From: Betaproteobacteria bacterium
GTDB lineage: Bacteria > Pseudomonadota > Gammaproteobacteria > Burkholderiales > Eutrophovitaceae
NCBI GenBank assembly: GCA_020354125.1
Contig: CP070643.1
Span: forward strand, 2,774,372 to 2,838,371
Direction of reading: 5' to 3'
Length of the DNA stretch: 64,000 bases
Shown here: one piece after another, positions 26,918 to 35,655 of the stretch
Layout of the letters: every line of letters begins with the position of its first letter
How positions within the stretch are numbered: the stretch's first letter is position 1
Program-made: the position numbers and the translations under genes
Notes under the pieces: model-generated
The model's database searches: none
What the model saw: the letters and a program-made list of their open reading frames with translations, nothing else
Told to the model about the DNA's origin: nothing

Positions 26918-28009
26918 TCAGGTCTTGTTCCGGGGACGGGCTGCGGCTCTGAGTTGTTCGAACAGCCTGCGTTGCTCTCTGGTCAGCCGCTCGGGCACCT
27001 TCACGTCGATACGCAGATACAAATCACCGCGGCCGCGTGCTCCAAAGCGGGGCAATCCCTTGCCGCGTAGCCTGAGTTGCGAATCCGGTTGCGTACCAGA
27101 CGGAATCTTCACGCTGATCGGTCCGTCAAGTGACGGCACGTCGATTTCGGTTCCCAGTACTGCGTCGACGACGTTGACTTGCTGACTGCGCCACAAGTCA
27201 GCGCCATCACGCACGAAGCGTGGATCGGGCACGGTACGCACAACAACGAGCAAGTCGCCGCTCGCGCCGCCGGGCGTTGCCGCTGGATAACCCTTGCCAG
27301 GAATGCGCAGTGCCATCCCGTCTTCTGCGCCGACCGGTATCTTCACCGTAAGTGATTCCTCACGCTCTGTCTTCCCGGTGGCAACGCACGATTGGCAGGG
27401 ATCATCGATGAATTTTCCCTGGCCGTGACAGTCCGGACAAAGCGTGGACTGCTGAATGAAAACGCCTTGATCGTGGCGACTGGTGGTCTTCTGGCCGGTA
27501 CCTTTGCACGTGTCGCAAGTGCGCGGACTGGTCCCCGGTTTCGCACCGCTGCCGTTACAGGTAGCGCAGGTCGTGGCACGGCTGAAGCGAACTTGCTCCT
27601 CGCCACCACTTACGATCGTCTCGATCGGTACACTGACCCCGATCTCGATATCCGCACCGCGCCCGCCCCGTCTGCGCCCGTAGATACGATCGAATATGCT
27701 CTCGCCAAATCCGAGCCCGAATCCGAGATCGGAAAAGATTGACTCGAAATCAATGCCGCCAAGCAGGTCTTCCGGCGTGAAGCCGGAAATGCCGGCGAAT
27801 CCACCAGAGTCGTAGTCTGCGCGCTTCTTCGGATCGGAAAGTACCGCGTAGGCCTCGGCTATTTCTTTGAAGCGATCTTCCGCGCCCGCCTCCTTGTTTC
27901 GATCCGGGTGATACTTCAAAGCAAGCTGGCGAAACGCGTCCTTGATCGCGTCTGCGCCGGCATCGCGCGGGACGCCGAGCACTTCGTAGTAGTCTTGCTT
28001 CGCGGCGAT
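26918..28009 (-). CDS. dnaJ: DnaJ-type co-chaperone with apparent ATC start
   Basis: The frame encodes a full DnaJ: J domain with the HPD triad (KYHPDRN), a Gly/Phe-rich linker ([11 protein letters not shown]), four CxxCxGxG-type zinc repeats ([32 protein letters not shown]) and a C-terminal substrate domain. Its natural N-terminus [12 protein letters not shown] is present, but the codon where ATG is expected is ATC (28007-28009), with GGGGGT nine bases upstream and an in-frame TAA just before. The only standard start is GTG at 27982, which would remove the first helix residues of the J domain. Either ATC is used or a base was miscalled. The fourth zinc repeat ends ATG rather than GxG. It is co-transcribed with dnaK. 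Confidence 0.88.
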   Translation of the reverse strand: MAAKQDYYEVLGVPRDAGADAIKDAFRQLALKYHPDRNKEAGAEDRFKEIAEAYAVLSDPKKRADYDSGGFAGISGFTPEDLLGGIDFESIFSDLGFGLGFGESIFDRIYGRRRGGRGADIEIGVSVPIETIVSGGEEQVRFSRATTCATCNGSGAKPGTSPRTCDTCKGTGQKTTSRHDQGVFIQQSTLCPDCHGQGKFIDDPCQSCVATGKTEREESLTVKIPVGAEDGMALRIPGKGYPAATPGGASGDLLVVVRTVPDPRFVRDGADLWRSQQVNVVDAVLGTEIDVPSLDGPISVKIPSGTQPDSQLRLRGKGLPRFGARGRGDLYLRIDVKVPERLTREQRRLFEQLRAAARPRNKT

Positions 28010-28065
28010 GGCGTGTTACCCCCAATGATCTTGACGGTCTGCTACCGGTGGACGAACGGCGTCGC

Positions 28066-29913
28066 TCAGCGTTTCTCCTTGTACTCGGCATCCACTACCC
28101 GCTGCCCGGAACGCGATGGTCGTTCCCCGGTGGATGGAGCGACCTGTTCCCTGTACACGCCCGAGTCGGGTTGTTGCGAATAGATCACGATGCCTGCTTC
28201 CTTGAGCACCTTGCCGAGTGCTTCGCTTTTCTCGTGCGCTGTTGCTGCGTCCTTTTTCTCGATCGCATCGCGCGTTTCGCGCCGCGCCGTCTCGATCCGG
28301 TTCTTCAGATCGTCGGTTAGCTTGTCACCGAATTCGGCTACGGTTTTCTCGGCCTGATAGCACATTGCATCGGCGGCATTGAGTGCCTCTGCATCCTCCT
28401 TGCGTTTCTTGTCGGCCTCGGCATAGCGTTCCGCTTCCTCGACCATCCGCTTCTTTTCTTTTTCCGGCAGACGAGTAGAACCGGTGATGCGAATCGACTG
28501 AGATTTGCCTGTCGCGGTGTCCTTGGCCGAGACGTTGAGAATTCCGTTCGCGTCGATATCAAATGTCACCTCGATCTTGGGTACCCCGCGCGGGGCGGGT
28601 GCGAGACCATCGAGATTGAATTCGCCGAGACTGGTGTTATCGCTCGACATTGGCCGCTCGCCCTGGAATACGTGTACGGTAACGCTGGTCTGCATATCGG
28701 CCGCGGTCGTAAACACCTCTGTCTTCTTCACCGGGATCGGCGTGTTACGGGTGATCAACGGCGTCGCGACTCCGCCGAGTGTCTCGACGCCAAGTGTCAG
28801 CGGGGTGACGTCGACCAGAACGATGTCCTTGACTTCTCCGGAAAGTACACCGGCCTGGATTGCGGCACCGGCCGCGACGCACTCCATCGGGTCGATTCCC
28901 ATTTCGGCCTTGCGATGAAGAAGCTCCTCGAAGAAGCTGCGTACTACCGGCATGCGCGTCGGGCCGCCGACGAATACAACTTTGTCAATCCTGTCGGTCT
29001 CTATGTTGGCATCTCGCAATGCCTGTTCAACCGGCTCCCGGCAACGTTCCACTACCGGACGCACCACGCGCTCCATGTCAGTGCGCGTCAGATCCAGCTC
29101 CATGTGCACCGGCTGGCTTCCACTTGCTCCAATATAGGGCAGACTGACATGTGATGTGACACTGGTCGTCAGTTCGATTTTTGCCACCTCGGCTGCCTCC
29201 AACAAGCGCGCCCGCGCCTTTGGATCAGGTTTGATGTCAACGCCACTGCGCTTGAGAAACTCGGCTGCAAGATAGTCGAATAGCGCTTCGTCCATGTCAG
29301 TGCCGCCGAGCCTGGTGTCGCCGGAGGTCGCCTTTACCTCGAAAACGCCTTTGCCGAATTCCATGATGGTGACATCCAGGGTGCCGCCGCCGAGGTCGAT
29401 GACGGCGATGCGCAATTCTTCGCCAGCACGGTCCAGGCCGTAGGCGAGCGAGGCTGCAGTCGGCTCGTTAACCAACCGGACCACGTTCAGGCCGGCGATG
29501 CCCGCCGCATCTTTTGTTGCCGAGCGTTGGTTGTCATCAAAATAGGCCGGCACGGTTACGACAGCGTCATTGACAGCCTCACCGAGGAAAGCTTCAGCGT
29601 CGCGCTTGATTTTTTGTAGCAGAAATGCTGACAGCTGTTCCGGCGTGAACTCGCGGTCGCGAAGCTGAACGCTCTGGCGTGTACCCATCTGTCGTTTGAA
29701 TGCGGTCGCCGTGCCCTCCGGGTTCGCTGCGGCCTGGCGGCGCGCTGGTTCGCCAATGAGCATGGTGCCGTCGGCGGTGATCGCGACATAACTGGGGAAC
29801 GCCTTGCCCCCGAGGCTGATTCCCTCGGCGCTTGGGATCATGACGGGTCGCCCGCCGCGCAGCACCGCCGCAGCGGAATTGGATGTTCCAAGATCAATAC
29901 CAATAATTGCCAT
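28066..29913 (-). CDS. dnaK: Hsp70/DnaK chaperone
   Basis: 615 residues. The ATPase domain (residues 1-380) has [26 protein letters not shown], the [15 protein letters not shown] stretch, [14 protein letters not shown] and [10 protein letters not shown]. The substrate-binding domain follows, with [15 protein letters not shown] and [18 protein letters not shown], then a helical lid and the tail [10 protein letters not shown]. It is slightly shorter than the housekeeping DnaK and paired with DnaJ and Hsp20 rather than grpE, so it may be a second, specialised Hsp70 (inference). It starts the dnaK-dnaJ transcript from a candidate class II FNR/ANR promoter. Confidence 0.95.
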   Translation of the reverse strand: MAIIGIDLGTSNSAAAVLRGGRPVMIPSAEGISLGGKAFPSYVAITADGTMLIGEPARRQAAANPEGTATAFKRQMGTRQSVQLRDREFTPEQLSAFLLQKIKRDAEAFLGEAVNDAVVTVPAYFDDNQRSATKDAAGIAGLNVVRLVNEPTAASLAYGLDRAGEELRIAVIDLGGGTLDVTIMEFGKGVFEVKATSGDTRLGGTDMDEALFDYLAAEFLKRSGVDIKPDPKARARLLEAAEVAKIELTTSVTSHVSLPYIGASGSQPVHMELDLTRTDMERVVRPVVERCREPVEQALRDANIETDRIDKVVFVGGPTRMPVVRSFFEELLHRKAEMGIDPMECVAAGAAIQAGVLSGEVKDIVLVDVTPLTLGVETLGGVATPLITRNTPIPVKKTEVFTTAADMQTSVTVHVFQGERPMSSDNTSLGEFNLDGLAPAPRGVPKIEVTFDIDANGILNVSAKDTATGKSQSIRITGSTRLPEKEKKRMVEEAERYAEADKKRKEDAEALNAADAMCYQAEKTVAEFGDKLTDDLKNRIETARRETRDAIEKKDAATAHEKSEALGKVLKEAGIVIYSQQPDSGVYREQVAPSTGERPSRSGQRVVDAEYKEKR

Positions 29914-29972
29914 GGCGTTCGTGCCTTGTAGAAGAAGGTGAACTAGCGACCACTTAGCTGGCGTTTCCAGGT

Positions 29973-30013
29973 AGTCTAGATGCGTGACCAGCGCTCAACC
30001 TGATCAAGATCAA
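29973..30013 (-). promoter_or_regulatory. FNR/ANR-type promoter of dnaKJ
   Basis: CTGAT-CAAG-ATCAA at 30000-30013 differs by one base from the FNR/ANR consensus. On the minus strand TAGACT (29978-29973) is a plausible -10, which puts the box centre near -40.5, matching the geometry seen at the hsp20 promoter. No CIRCE element and no clear sigma-32 promoter is seen. Confidence 0.6.
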
Positions 30014-30072
30014 ACGCGGCTCCATGAGACAGGTACTTAGCTCAGGCCAAGCGCCCTGATAAAAAGTTGACG

Positions 30073-32274
30073 TTATTGCGTTGTCAGTGGCATGGCGGCA
30101 GAGAACACTGAGTAGTAATGCTCGATGTTTTTCACGTAATCGCGCGGTTCGGAACCGCGGCAGTAGCCGTGCCGTGCGTTTTTCCAGTATTTCGGGTCCT
30201 CGAGCAAGACAATGGCTTCGTCGACGTTCGCGAACCATACATTGCGGTTTTTGCGCATTGTGCGGGCAATTTTGCGGGCGTCGATCACGTGACCGTAGCC
30301 TGCGTTATATGATGCCAGGGCGAACCGATGTCGTTCCCGCGTCGGCATAGTGGGACTCTTTAGACTGATCATCCGATGCATGTACAGCGTTCCGGCTGCG
30401 ATATTGGTTTCAGGGTCGTAGAGTTCCTTTGGATCGACGCCTAGTTCGCGCGCCGTACGCGGCATGATTTGCATGAGTCCTCTGGCACCGGCCCAGCTTT
30501 TTGCCTTTGGATCAAAACCGGATTCCTGATACATCTGGGCCGCAATAAGGCGCCAGTCGAATCCGTATTTACGGGCGTACTTGCGAATCAGATCGTCATA
30601 AGGCGAGATCTGCCCTTTGACCGACGTTGGCTGCAATTTACGGATAGCCTTGTCGTCCTCGAAGTACTTTCGGTAGATTCTCTTGGCAAATTTGCCGTTT
30701 CGGTTCCTGGTTACGAATTTGTTAACCGCCTCGAGTAATTTGGGCGCGTCTTGCCGTATTGCATAAGCCAGTGGTTTGGTGTCGCTCAAAACAAGCGTGC
30801 CCTGGACGTCGTCCCGATAGGTCAAAAAGCGCTCGACGATGTTGGAATCGGCTACGGTCAGCGGAACATCTCCGCTGGCGACCTGATCCATGATCGTTTC
30901 TGTCTCGAGGCTCTCGTCGACCGCAACAACCCGAATCCCGGCGATCTTTTTCAGGGTGGTCCAGTAAGCGGACGAGCGGCGCACGTGAATCGATTTTCCA
31001 GCCAAAGCGTCGAGATTTGTGATCGGAACCGTAGCCGCTGGTTGCACGAGTGTTTCACGTATCTCGAGTAACGGTTCAGAGAAGTCCACGCGTTCTTGCC
31101 GTTCCGGCGTCACGGTAAGGACAGCAGCGATCAGGTCGACCCTACCCGATTCAAGCAACAGCAGCATGTCGCTGTGTAGCGGCGGAGCGATCGGTTGCAG
31201 GCGAACGCCGAGACTGCGTGCGAGTTGCCTGGCCATTTCATACTGATATCCGAGCGGCTGCCCTTTGTAAATAAAATAGGACGACGAGTTGTTCGGCATT
31301 GCTACGCGCAGCACACCACGCTCCTTGATTGTGTCGAGATCGCCGCCGTACGAGTCCTCGACCGACGCAGAACGTTTGTCGCTGATCAGGAAAGAGTTGA
31401 TGTTATCTACCAGTTGCGTTGAAGCGGGGCGCGTGGCCCAGCTGATCGGTTGCCGTTTCTTCAGATCGAATGCGACTTTGATATCGGAGTTATAAGAAAG
31501 ATATGCCTTGACCTCATCCGAATCGTGGATTGAAAGTGGATACTCTCCAACGCCTACTTTCTCGAGAATCTCGTGAACGGCAAGGTGCTCTGGAATGGCT
31601 TGGTAGCTCGGGTTGCCGTCGTGCATTCTTGCTGCCTCAGCAAGTGTTTCGACGTAAGCAGACGACGCGCGGACATGCGGTATGTATCTCGTTTCGCGTT
31701 TTTTGTTGACGAGCGCCTTCGCGTCACGAGGAGGAGACACCGTGTCTGCCGGAACGACGACTACTTCGTTGATAAAGCGTACCGGGGACGAGAAGCTGAT
31801 CTGCTGCGCGCGACTCTCGGTAACTGTCATGGCGTGTGCGATCAAGTCACCACGACCGTCGAGTAGGGCGGGGATCAGCCGGTCTCGGTCAGTGACCACA
31901 ATCCAACGAATCGGCAGGCCGAGGTGAGCGGCGAATCGGCTGACCAGTTCGACTTCGGGCGGTCTCTTGCCGCCTTCCCTCTCGAGGCCGGTCAAGTCAC
32001 TGTGATGGATCAGCACCCGGAGGTAGCCCGCGTCGCGCATCTCGGCAAGATCCTCAGGCAGAGCCGGAGGTTCGTCGTCGGCGAATGCGGGGCCAGTGAG
32101 CACAGGGGGCTCTTCAGGAAGTACTTCTTCTTCGATATCGGTGTCACTGGCAATCTCGAGTCCGTCAGCGTCCTCGTCACTGCCGCACGCAGCGAGCAAG
32201 GTGATACCAGCTATCGCAATGCACGTCATTCGCAATGCTTGTTCGATAATCCCCTTGGTCAGACGCACTCGCAT
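30073..32274 (-). CDS. MltF-like lytic transglycosylase with two solute-binding (SBP_bac_3) domains
   Basis: 733 residues, a lipoprotein by its LLAAC lipobox near residue 30. Two consecutive type 3 solute-binding modules follow (about residues 80-310 and 320-550), each with YIPHVRASSAYVETL / SIHVRRSSAYWTTL-like motifs and a DLIA...V(T)ES/ER ligand pocket. Residues about 570-700 are an SLT transglycosylase domain with catalytic Glu584 (QESGF), GLMQIMPRTA and SYNAGYG. MltF of E. coli has one binding domain and about 518 residues, so this protein carries an extra sensor. It cuts peptidoglycan glycan strands, probably under ligand control. A GTG at 32268, with GGTGAGGG at better spacing, is an alternative start. 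Confidence 0.92.
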   Translation of the reverse strand: MRVRLTKGIIEQALRMTCIAIAGITLLAACGSDEDADGLEIASDTDIEEEVLPEEPPVLTGPAFADDEPPALPEDLAEMRDAGYLRVLIHHSDLTGLEREGGKRPPEVELVSRFAAHLGLPIRWIVVTDRDRLIPALLDGRGDLIAHAMTVTESRAQQISFSSPVRFINEVVVVPADTVSPPRDAKALVNKKRETRYIPHVRASSAYVETLAEAARMHDGNPSYQAIPEHLAVHEILEKVGVGEYPLSIHDSDEVKAYLSYNSDIKVAFDLKKRQPISWATRPASTQLVDNINSFLISDKRSASVEDSYGGDLDTIKERGVLRVAMPNNSSSYFIYKGQPLGYQYEMARQLARSLGVRLQPIAPPLHSDMLLLLESGRVDLIAAVLTVTPERQERVDFSEPLLEIRETLVQPAATVPITNLDALAGKSIHVRRSSAYWTTLKKIAGIRVVAVDESLETETIMDQVASGDVPLTVADSNIVERFLTYRDDVQGTLVLSDTKPLAYAIRQDAPKLLEAVNKFVTRNRNGKFAKRIYRKYFEDDKAIRKLQPTSVKGQISPYDDLIRKYARKYGFDWRLIAAQMYQESGFDPKAKSWAGARGLMQIMPRTARELGVDPKELYDPETNIAAGTLYMHRMISLKSPTMPTRERHRFALASYNAGYGHVIDARKIARTMRKNRNVWFANVDEAIVLLEDPKYWKNARHGYCRGSEPRDYVKNIEHYYSVFSAAMPLTTQ

Positions 32275-32448
32275 CCCTCACCCCCGTGCCAGAGCCGTGT
32301 GTTCTGTTTTTCAGGCATATGGTCATAGCCATGCCGCATAGCCGTGATTGCTAGACCAGACTGACTGCGCGATAGCCCGACTCAGTCGTTATTTTACGCA
32401 AACCGATCCTCAGTTCGCTGTTGATTCGATTTGGCCTGATGATCTGGC

Positions 32449-32523
32449 ATTGCTTTGCTTGCCATTGCATCGCTTGTAATTGCATCGCTTGTAATTGCGT
32501 CGCTTGTAATTGCGTCGCTTGTA
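32449..32523. repeat. 15-bp tandem repeat, five units
   Basis: Four units of ATTGC[AG]TCGCTTGTA at 32464-32523, preceded by a degenerate unit at 32449-32463. It lies 29 bp past the stop of the minus-strand hydrolase gene, in a 278-bp stretch (32275-32552) otherwise without a gene. The unit length is a multiple of three, but no credible protein is coded by it. Confidence 0.9.
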
Positions 32524-32552
32524 ATCGGTGCACGAGCGTAAGGCGGGCCAAC

Positions 32553-33425
32553 TCAGTTGTGAGCAAAGAACTCCAGCACTGCTGCCACAACTTCCTGGGG
32601 TTTTTCTTCCTGCATCCAGTGCCCACAGTCTTCAATAACGCCGCCTTGCACATCTTCGGCGACGCGTTGCATGGATTGCAACGTGTCTACTCCGCGGCCG
32701 AATGCCTTGCCTCCGCCGAGCGCAAGTACCGGCATTCTCAGTTTTCCATTCTTTTTCAGCAGCAACTCGTTATGTGCAACGTCCTTACCCAATGCCCGGT
32801 AATAAGAGAATCCGGCTCGCAGTGCTCCCGGCTGTCGGTAGGTGCGCAAATACTCTTGCTCGTCGGCGGGAGAAATGGCGCCGGGCTGATAGCCATAGTT
32901 ACGATAGAACCAGCCCAGATAAATGTCCTCGCGTCCGCTGACCAACGCTTCCGGGAGATCCGCTGTTCGATGGAATGCATGATGCCAACGGCGGCCATGT
33001 TGCGAGAACGTGCCGCTGCCGTCCCCGGGCACCGCAGTGTCGAGCATGACCAGCTTGCGCACATGCTCCGGCCAGGTCGCTGCAAGGACGAAGGCGACTG
33101 GCCCGCCCCAGTCGTGCGCGACAAGGTAGTACTGGCGGATGTCCAAATGCTCGTGCACCAGTCTGCGAATGTCCTCGGCAATGGTGGCCTTGTCGTAGCT
33201 GTCGAGCGGCCGCGACGAGTCGCCGAGGCCGCGCAAATCTGGCGCGATGAGCGAATAGCGTTGCGCCAATGCTGGCATGATCTTGTGCCAGCAATACCAG
33301 CTCTGCGGCCAGCCATGCAGGAGCAACACTGGCTCGCCCTGACCGGCGCGCACGTAATGCAGCACGACTTCGCCGGTATCGTAATAGTGATGTGACAGAT
33401 CCATGGTTTGCATCGCGTTATCCAT
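32553..33425 (-). CDS. Alpha/beta hydrolase, epoxide hydrolase-like
   Basis: 290 residues. Oxyanion motif HGWPQSW (residues 38-44), DLRGLGDS, nucleophile Asp105 in VAHDWGGP and catalytic His in EDCGHWMQEEKP near residue 268. An Asp nucleophile with HGWPQ and a lid Tyr (SYYRAL) marks the epoxide hydrolase branch, which opens epoxides to diols through an ester intermediate; haloalkane dehalogenases share the Asp but usually show HGNP/HGEP and QDWGG. The start ATG overlaps the stop of the dehalogenase-like gene upstream by 8 bp, so the two hydrolases are co-translated. Confidence 0.85.
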   Translation of the reverse strand: MDNAMQTMDLSHHYYDTGEVVLHYVRAGQGEPVLLLHGWPQSWYCWHKIMPALAQRYSLIAPDLRGLGDSSRPLDSYDKATIAEDIRRLVHEHLDIRQYYLVAHDWGGPVAFVLAATWPEHVRKLVMLDTAVPGDGSGTFSQHGRRWHHAFHRTADLPEALVSGREDIYLGWFYRNYGYQPGAISPADEQEYLRTYRQPGALRAGFSYYRALGKDVAHNELLLKKNGKLRMPVLALGGGKAFGRGVDTLQSMQRVAEDVQGGVIEDCGHWMQEEKPQEVVAAVLEFFAHN

Positions 33426-34287
33426 AGAAGGAGATCATTGCCGCGGCGGTTTCCTCGGGTTTTTCCTCCGGTAGATAGTGACCACAGTCCACTGCACCTC
33501 CTTGAACGTCGTCGGCCCACTCACGCCAGACAGCAAGCGTGTCATACCATTGTTCGAGGCGTGCTTGTTTGCCCCATAGTGCCAGCACGGGACAGACGAT
33601 ACGGCGCCCGGCTGCACGGTCTTGTGCATCGATGTCGCAATCAATGCCAGCAGCAGCACGATAGTCCTCGCAGATGGCACGCACTGTCTCGGGATTGCGA
33701 AAGCAGTTCAGATAATCGTCCACCGCTTCTGGCGAAAAGAACTTGCGCGGCACGCGGTCGGTGTGCCAGCGCCAGAACCAGTCCGGATTGGCATTGATCA
33801 GGTTCTCCGGTAGCGGCGCTGGCTGGGCCAGAAAAAACCAGTGGTAATAGCCGAGGCCGAAATCCTTGCCGCTGCGTTCAAATGCTTCTAGCGTCGGAAT
33901 GATGTCGAGTACTGCCAATTTCTGCACGATGTCGGGATGATCGAGCGCCATGCGGTAGGCGACACGCCCACCGCGATCGTGCCCGGCAACCATGAATTGC
34001 TCGTGCCCCAGTTTGCGCATGACCGCAATCTGATCGTTTGCCATGTTGCGCTTCGAGTACGCCGCATGATCGTTCGAAGAAGGCGGTTTGCTGCTCATGC
34101 CGTAGCCGGTTAGATCGGTCGCAACGACGGTGAAGTGCTCGGCCAAGGCGGGTGCGACTGCGTGCCACATGACGTGCGTCTGTGGATTACCGTGCAGCAA
34201 CAGCAGCGGCGGTCCGTTGCCACCTACACGTGCCCGTATGCTGACGCTCTCCGTATCTACCGTTTTAAGAGTGAAACCTTCGAACAT
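33418..34287 (-). CDS. Haloacetate (fluoroacetate) dehalogenase-like alpha/beta hydrolase
   Basis: 289 residues from ATG 34287; the frame extends upstream but that part has no family resemblance. Nucleophile Asp104 with Arg105 and Arg108 (GHDRGGRVAYRMALDHP) binds and attacks the haloacetate carboxylate carbon. His149-Trp150 (YYHWFFLAQP) and Tyr209 (CEDYRA) match the halide pocket of fluoroacetate dehalogenase, with the Asp-to-His spacing of 45 residues kept. The catalytic His is in AVDCGHYLPEEKP. The reaction would turn haloacetate into glycolate. It is followed by an epoxide-hydrolase-like gene and preceded by ADH and ALDH genes on the same strand, which fits oxidation of a halo-alcohol. Activity on C-F is inference. 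Confidence 0.83.
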   Translation of the reverse strand: MFEGFTLKTVDTESVSIRARVGGNGPPLLLLHGNPQTHVMWHAVAPALAEHFTVVATDLTGYGMSSKPPSSNDHAAYSKRNMANDQIAVMRKLGHEQFMVAGHDRGGRVAYRMALDHPDIVQKLAVLDIIPTLEAFERSGKDFGLGYYHWFFLAQPAPLPENLINANPDWFWRWHTDRVPRKFFSPEAVDDYLNCFRNPETVRAICEDYRAAAGIDCDIDAQDRAAGRRIVCPVLALWGKQARLEQWYDTLAVWREWADDVQGGAVDCGHYLPEEKPEETAAAMISFYG

Positions 34288-34522
34288 CTCGCTTACTTGA
34301 GAATCAAAAGCGCTCACCACTGAGGACCCCGAGGTCGCTGAGGAAAAGCGATAATGCCAAAACCTGCTTGTAGATAAAGACAAACCTGACAAGCCAGCAT
34401 AGTTAATCAGGGAACTGAAGTTTCTGGCGGGCATTTTTTCACCTGGTGCCGTAGCCTTTTCCTCAACGAATTCTTGTTTTCCTCTGCCTCCGCCGCGTCA
34501 AGAGTTTATGTCAGGGTTTGAA

Positions 34523-35575
34523 TTACGACGGCAGGATCACGCCTTTGCCCGATGTCTGCTTGTCGAACAGTTCATAGGCTTCCTTGGCTTGTTCCAGTTT
34601 CCAGCGATGGGTGAACAGCCGATCCAGCACGATTTCCCGGTCGGCAACATACTCGGCGCACTTGGCCTGGCCAACAGTTGAGAACGTCCATGATCCAATC
34701 ACGGTGACTTGGCGACGCAGCATGTCGTTGCTGACATTCAGTGTCACGGTATCGCCTTCGCCGACGAAGCAGGCCTTGCCCCAACTGCGTACGCACTGCA
34801 CCGCCTGCACTCGTGCCGTGGGCGCTGACGAGCAATCCATCGACGCGTGTGCGCCGCGACCGTGGGTCAGGTCCTTGATCGCTTGTACGACGTTTTCCGT
34901 TTTTGCTGGATTGATCAACACGTCGGCTCCAAATTCCTTGGCGCGTTGCAGTCGCTCTTCGCCGGTATCGAGTGCAATGACGCGCGCACCCATTTCCGAA
35001 GCCAACAGCGTTGCCGACAGCCCGACCGGCCCTTGACCGAACACGGCAATGGTTTGATCGCCCTGCAAGTCGAGGCGGTGTATGGCACCCCAGGCGGTAC
35101 CGGTGCCACACGAGATGGCAGCACCGGCTTCGAATGACAGCTCTTCGGGCAGCGGGACGAGAGTGCGCGCCAGACATTTCATGTACTTGGCGTGTGCACC
35201 ATGGCCGGTTGCGCCATAGACTTCCTTTACACCTTCGGCGCACATCTGCATCCAGCCGGTGGAGCAGTGTTCGCATACACCGCAACCGCGATAGTGGTGC
35301 ACCATGACCCGCATGCCGACTTTCGCCTGATTCTCCGGCACGCCGGGACCAATTGCAGCGACGACACCGCACGGCTCATGCCCGGCGATGATCGGGCCTT
35401 CGAGGTCACCGAGTCCGAGGGCCTTGGCACCATCCTTGGGACGATAGAACTTGAGATCACTGCCGCACATGCCGGATGCCTTGATTTCGAGAACAACCTC
35501 GCCCGGTCCGGGCGTCGGATCGGGAAAATCAATAATCTCGAGTTGACGATTGCCGGGAAAGACGACGCCTTTCAT
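34523..35575 (-). CDS. Zinc-dependent alcohol dehydrogenase (MDR family)
   Basis: 350 residues. Catalytic zinc ligands are Cys in SGMCGSD (near residue 37) and His-Glu in AGHEPCGVV; the structural zinc lobe is GCGVCEHCSTGWMQMC with its four Cys. The NAD-binding Rossmann motif is VFGQGPVGLSATLLA. Start ATG 35575 has GGAAAGGAAAA upstream. It oxidises an alcohol to an aldehyde, and the aldehyde dehydrogenase gene sits 80 bp upstream in the same operon. Relatives act on threonine, sorbitol or short alcohols; the substrate is not fixed by the sequence. Confidence 0.92.
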   Translation of the reverse strand: MKGVVFPGNRQLEIIDFPDPTPGPGEVVLEIKASGMCGSDLKFYRPKDGAKALGLGDLEGPIIAGHEPCGVVAAIGPGVPENQAKVGMRVMVHHYRGCGVCEHCSTGWMQMCAEGVKEVYGATGHGAHAKYMKCLARTLVPLPEELSFEAGAAISCGTGTAWGAIHRLDLQGDQTIAVFGQGPVGLSATLLASEMGARVIALDTGEERLQRAKEFGADVLINPAKTENVVQAIKDLTHGRGAHASMDCSSAPTARVQAVQCVRSWGKACFVGEGDTVTLNVSNDMLRRQVTVIGSWTFSTVGQAKCAEYVADREIVLDRLFTHRWKLEQAKEAYELFDKQTSGKGVILPS

Positions 35576-35655
35576 AATTTTTTCCTTTCCATTTGTTCGT
35601 GTCCGCAGACGATTCAGATTGCTGTCTATGGGTTCTGTAATGGCTCAGCACAAAA

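Noticed and set aside
32449..32523. Tandem repeats considered as a CRISPR array
   Set aside because: Units are directly adjacent without spacers and no cas gene is present.
32421..33395. 324-codon open frame opposite the epoxide-hydrolase-like gene
   Set aside because: It lies antisense to a strongly supported gene, has no family motif and includes the 15-bp repeats; long antisense frames are common in GC-rich DNA.
34288..34434. N-terminal extension of the dehalogenase-like protein
   Set aside because: The in-frame upstream residues are Ser-rich and unlike the family; the ATG at 34287 matches family N-termini.
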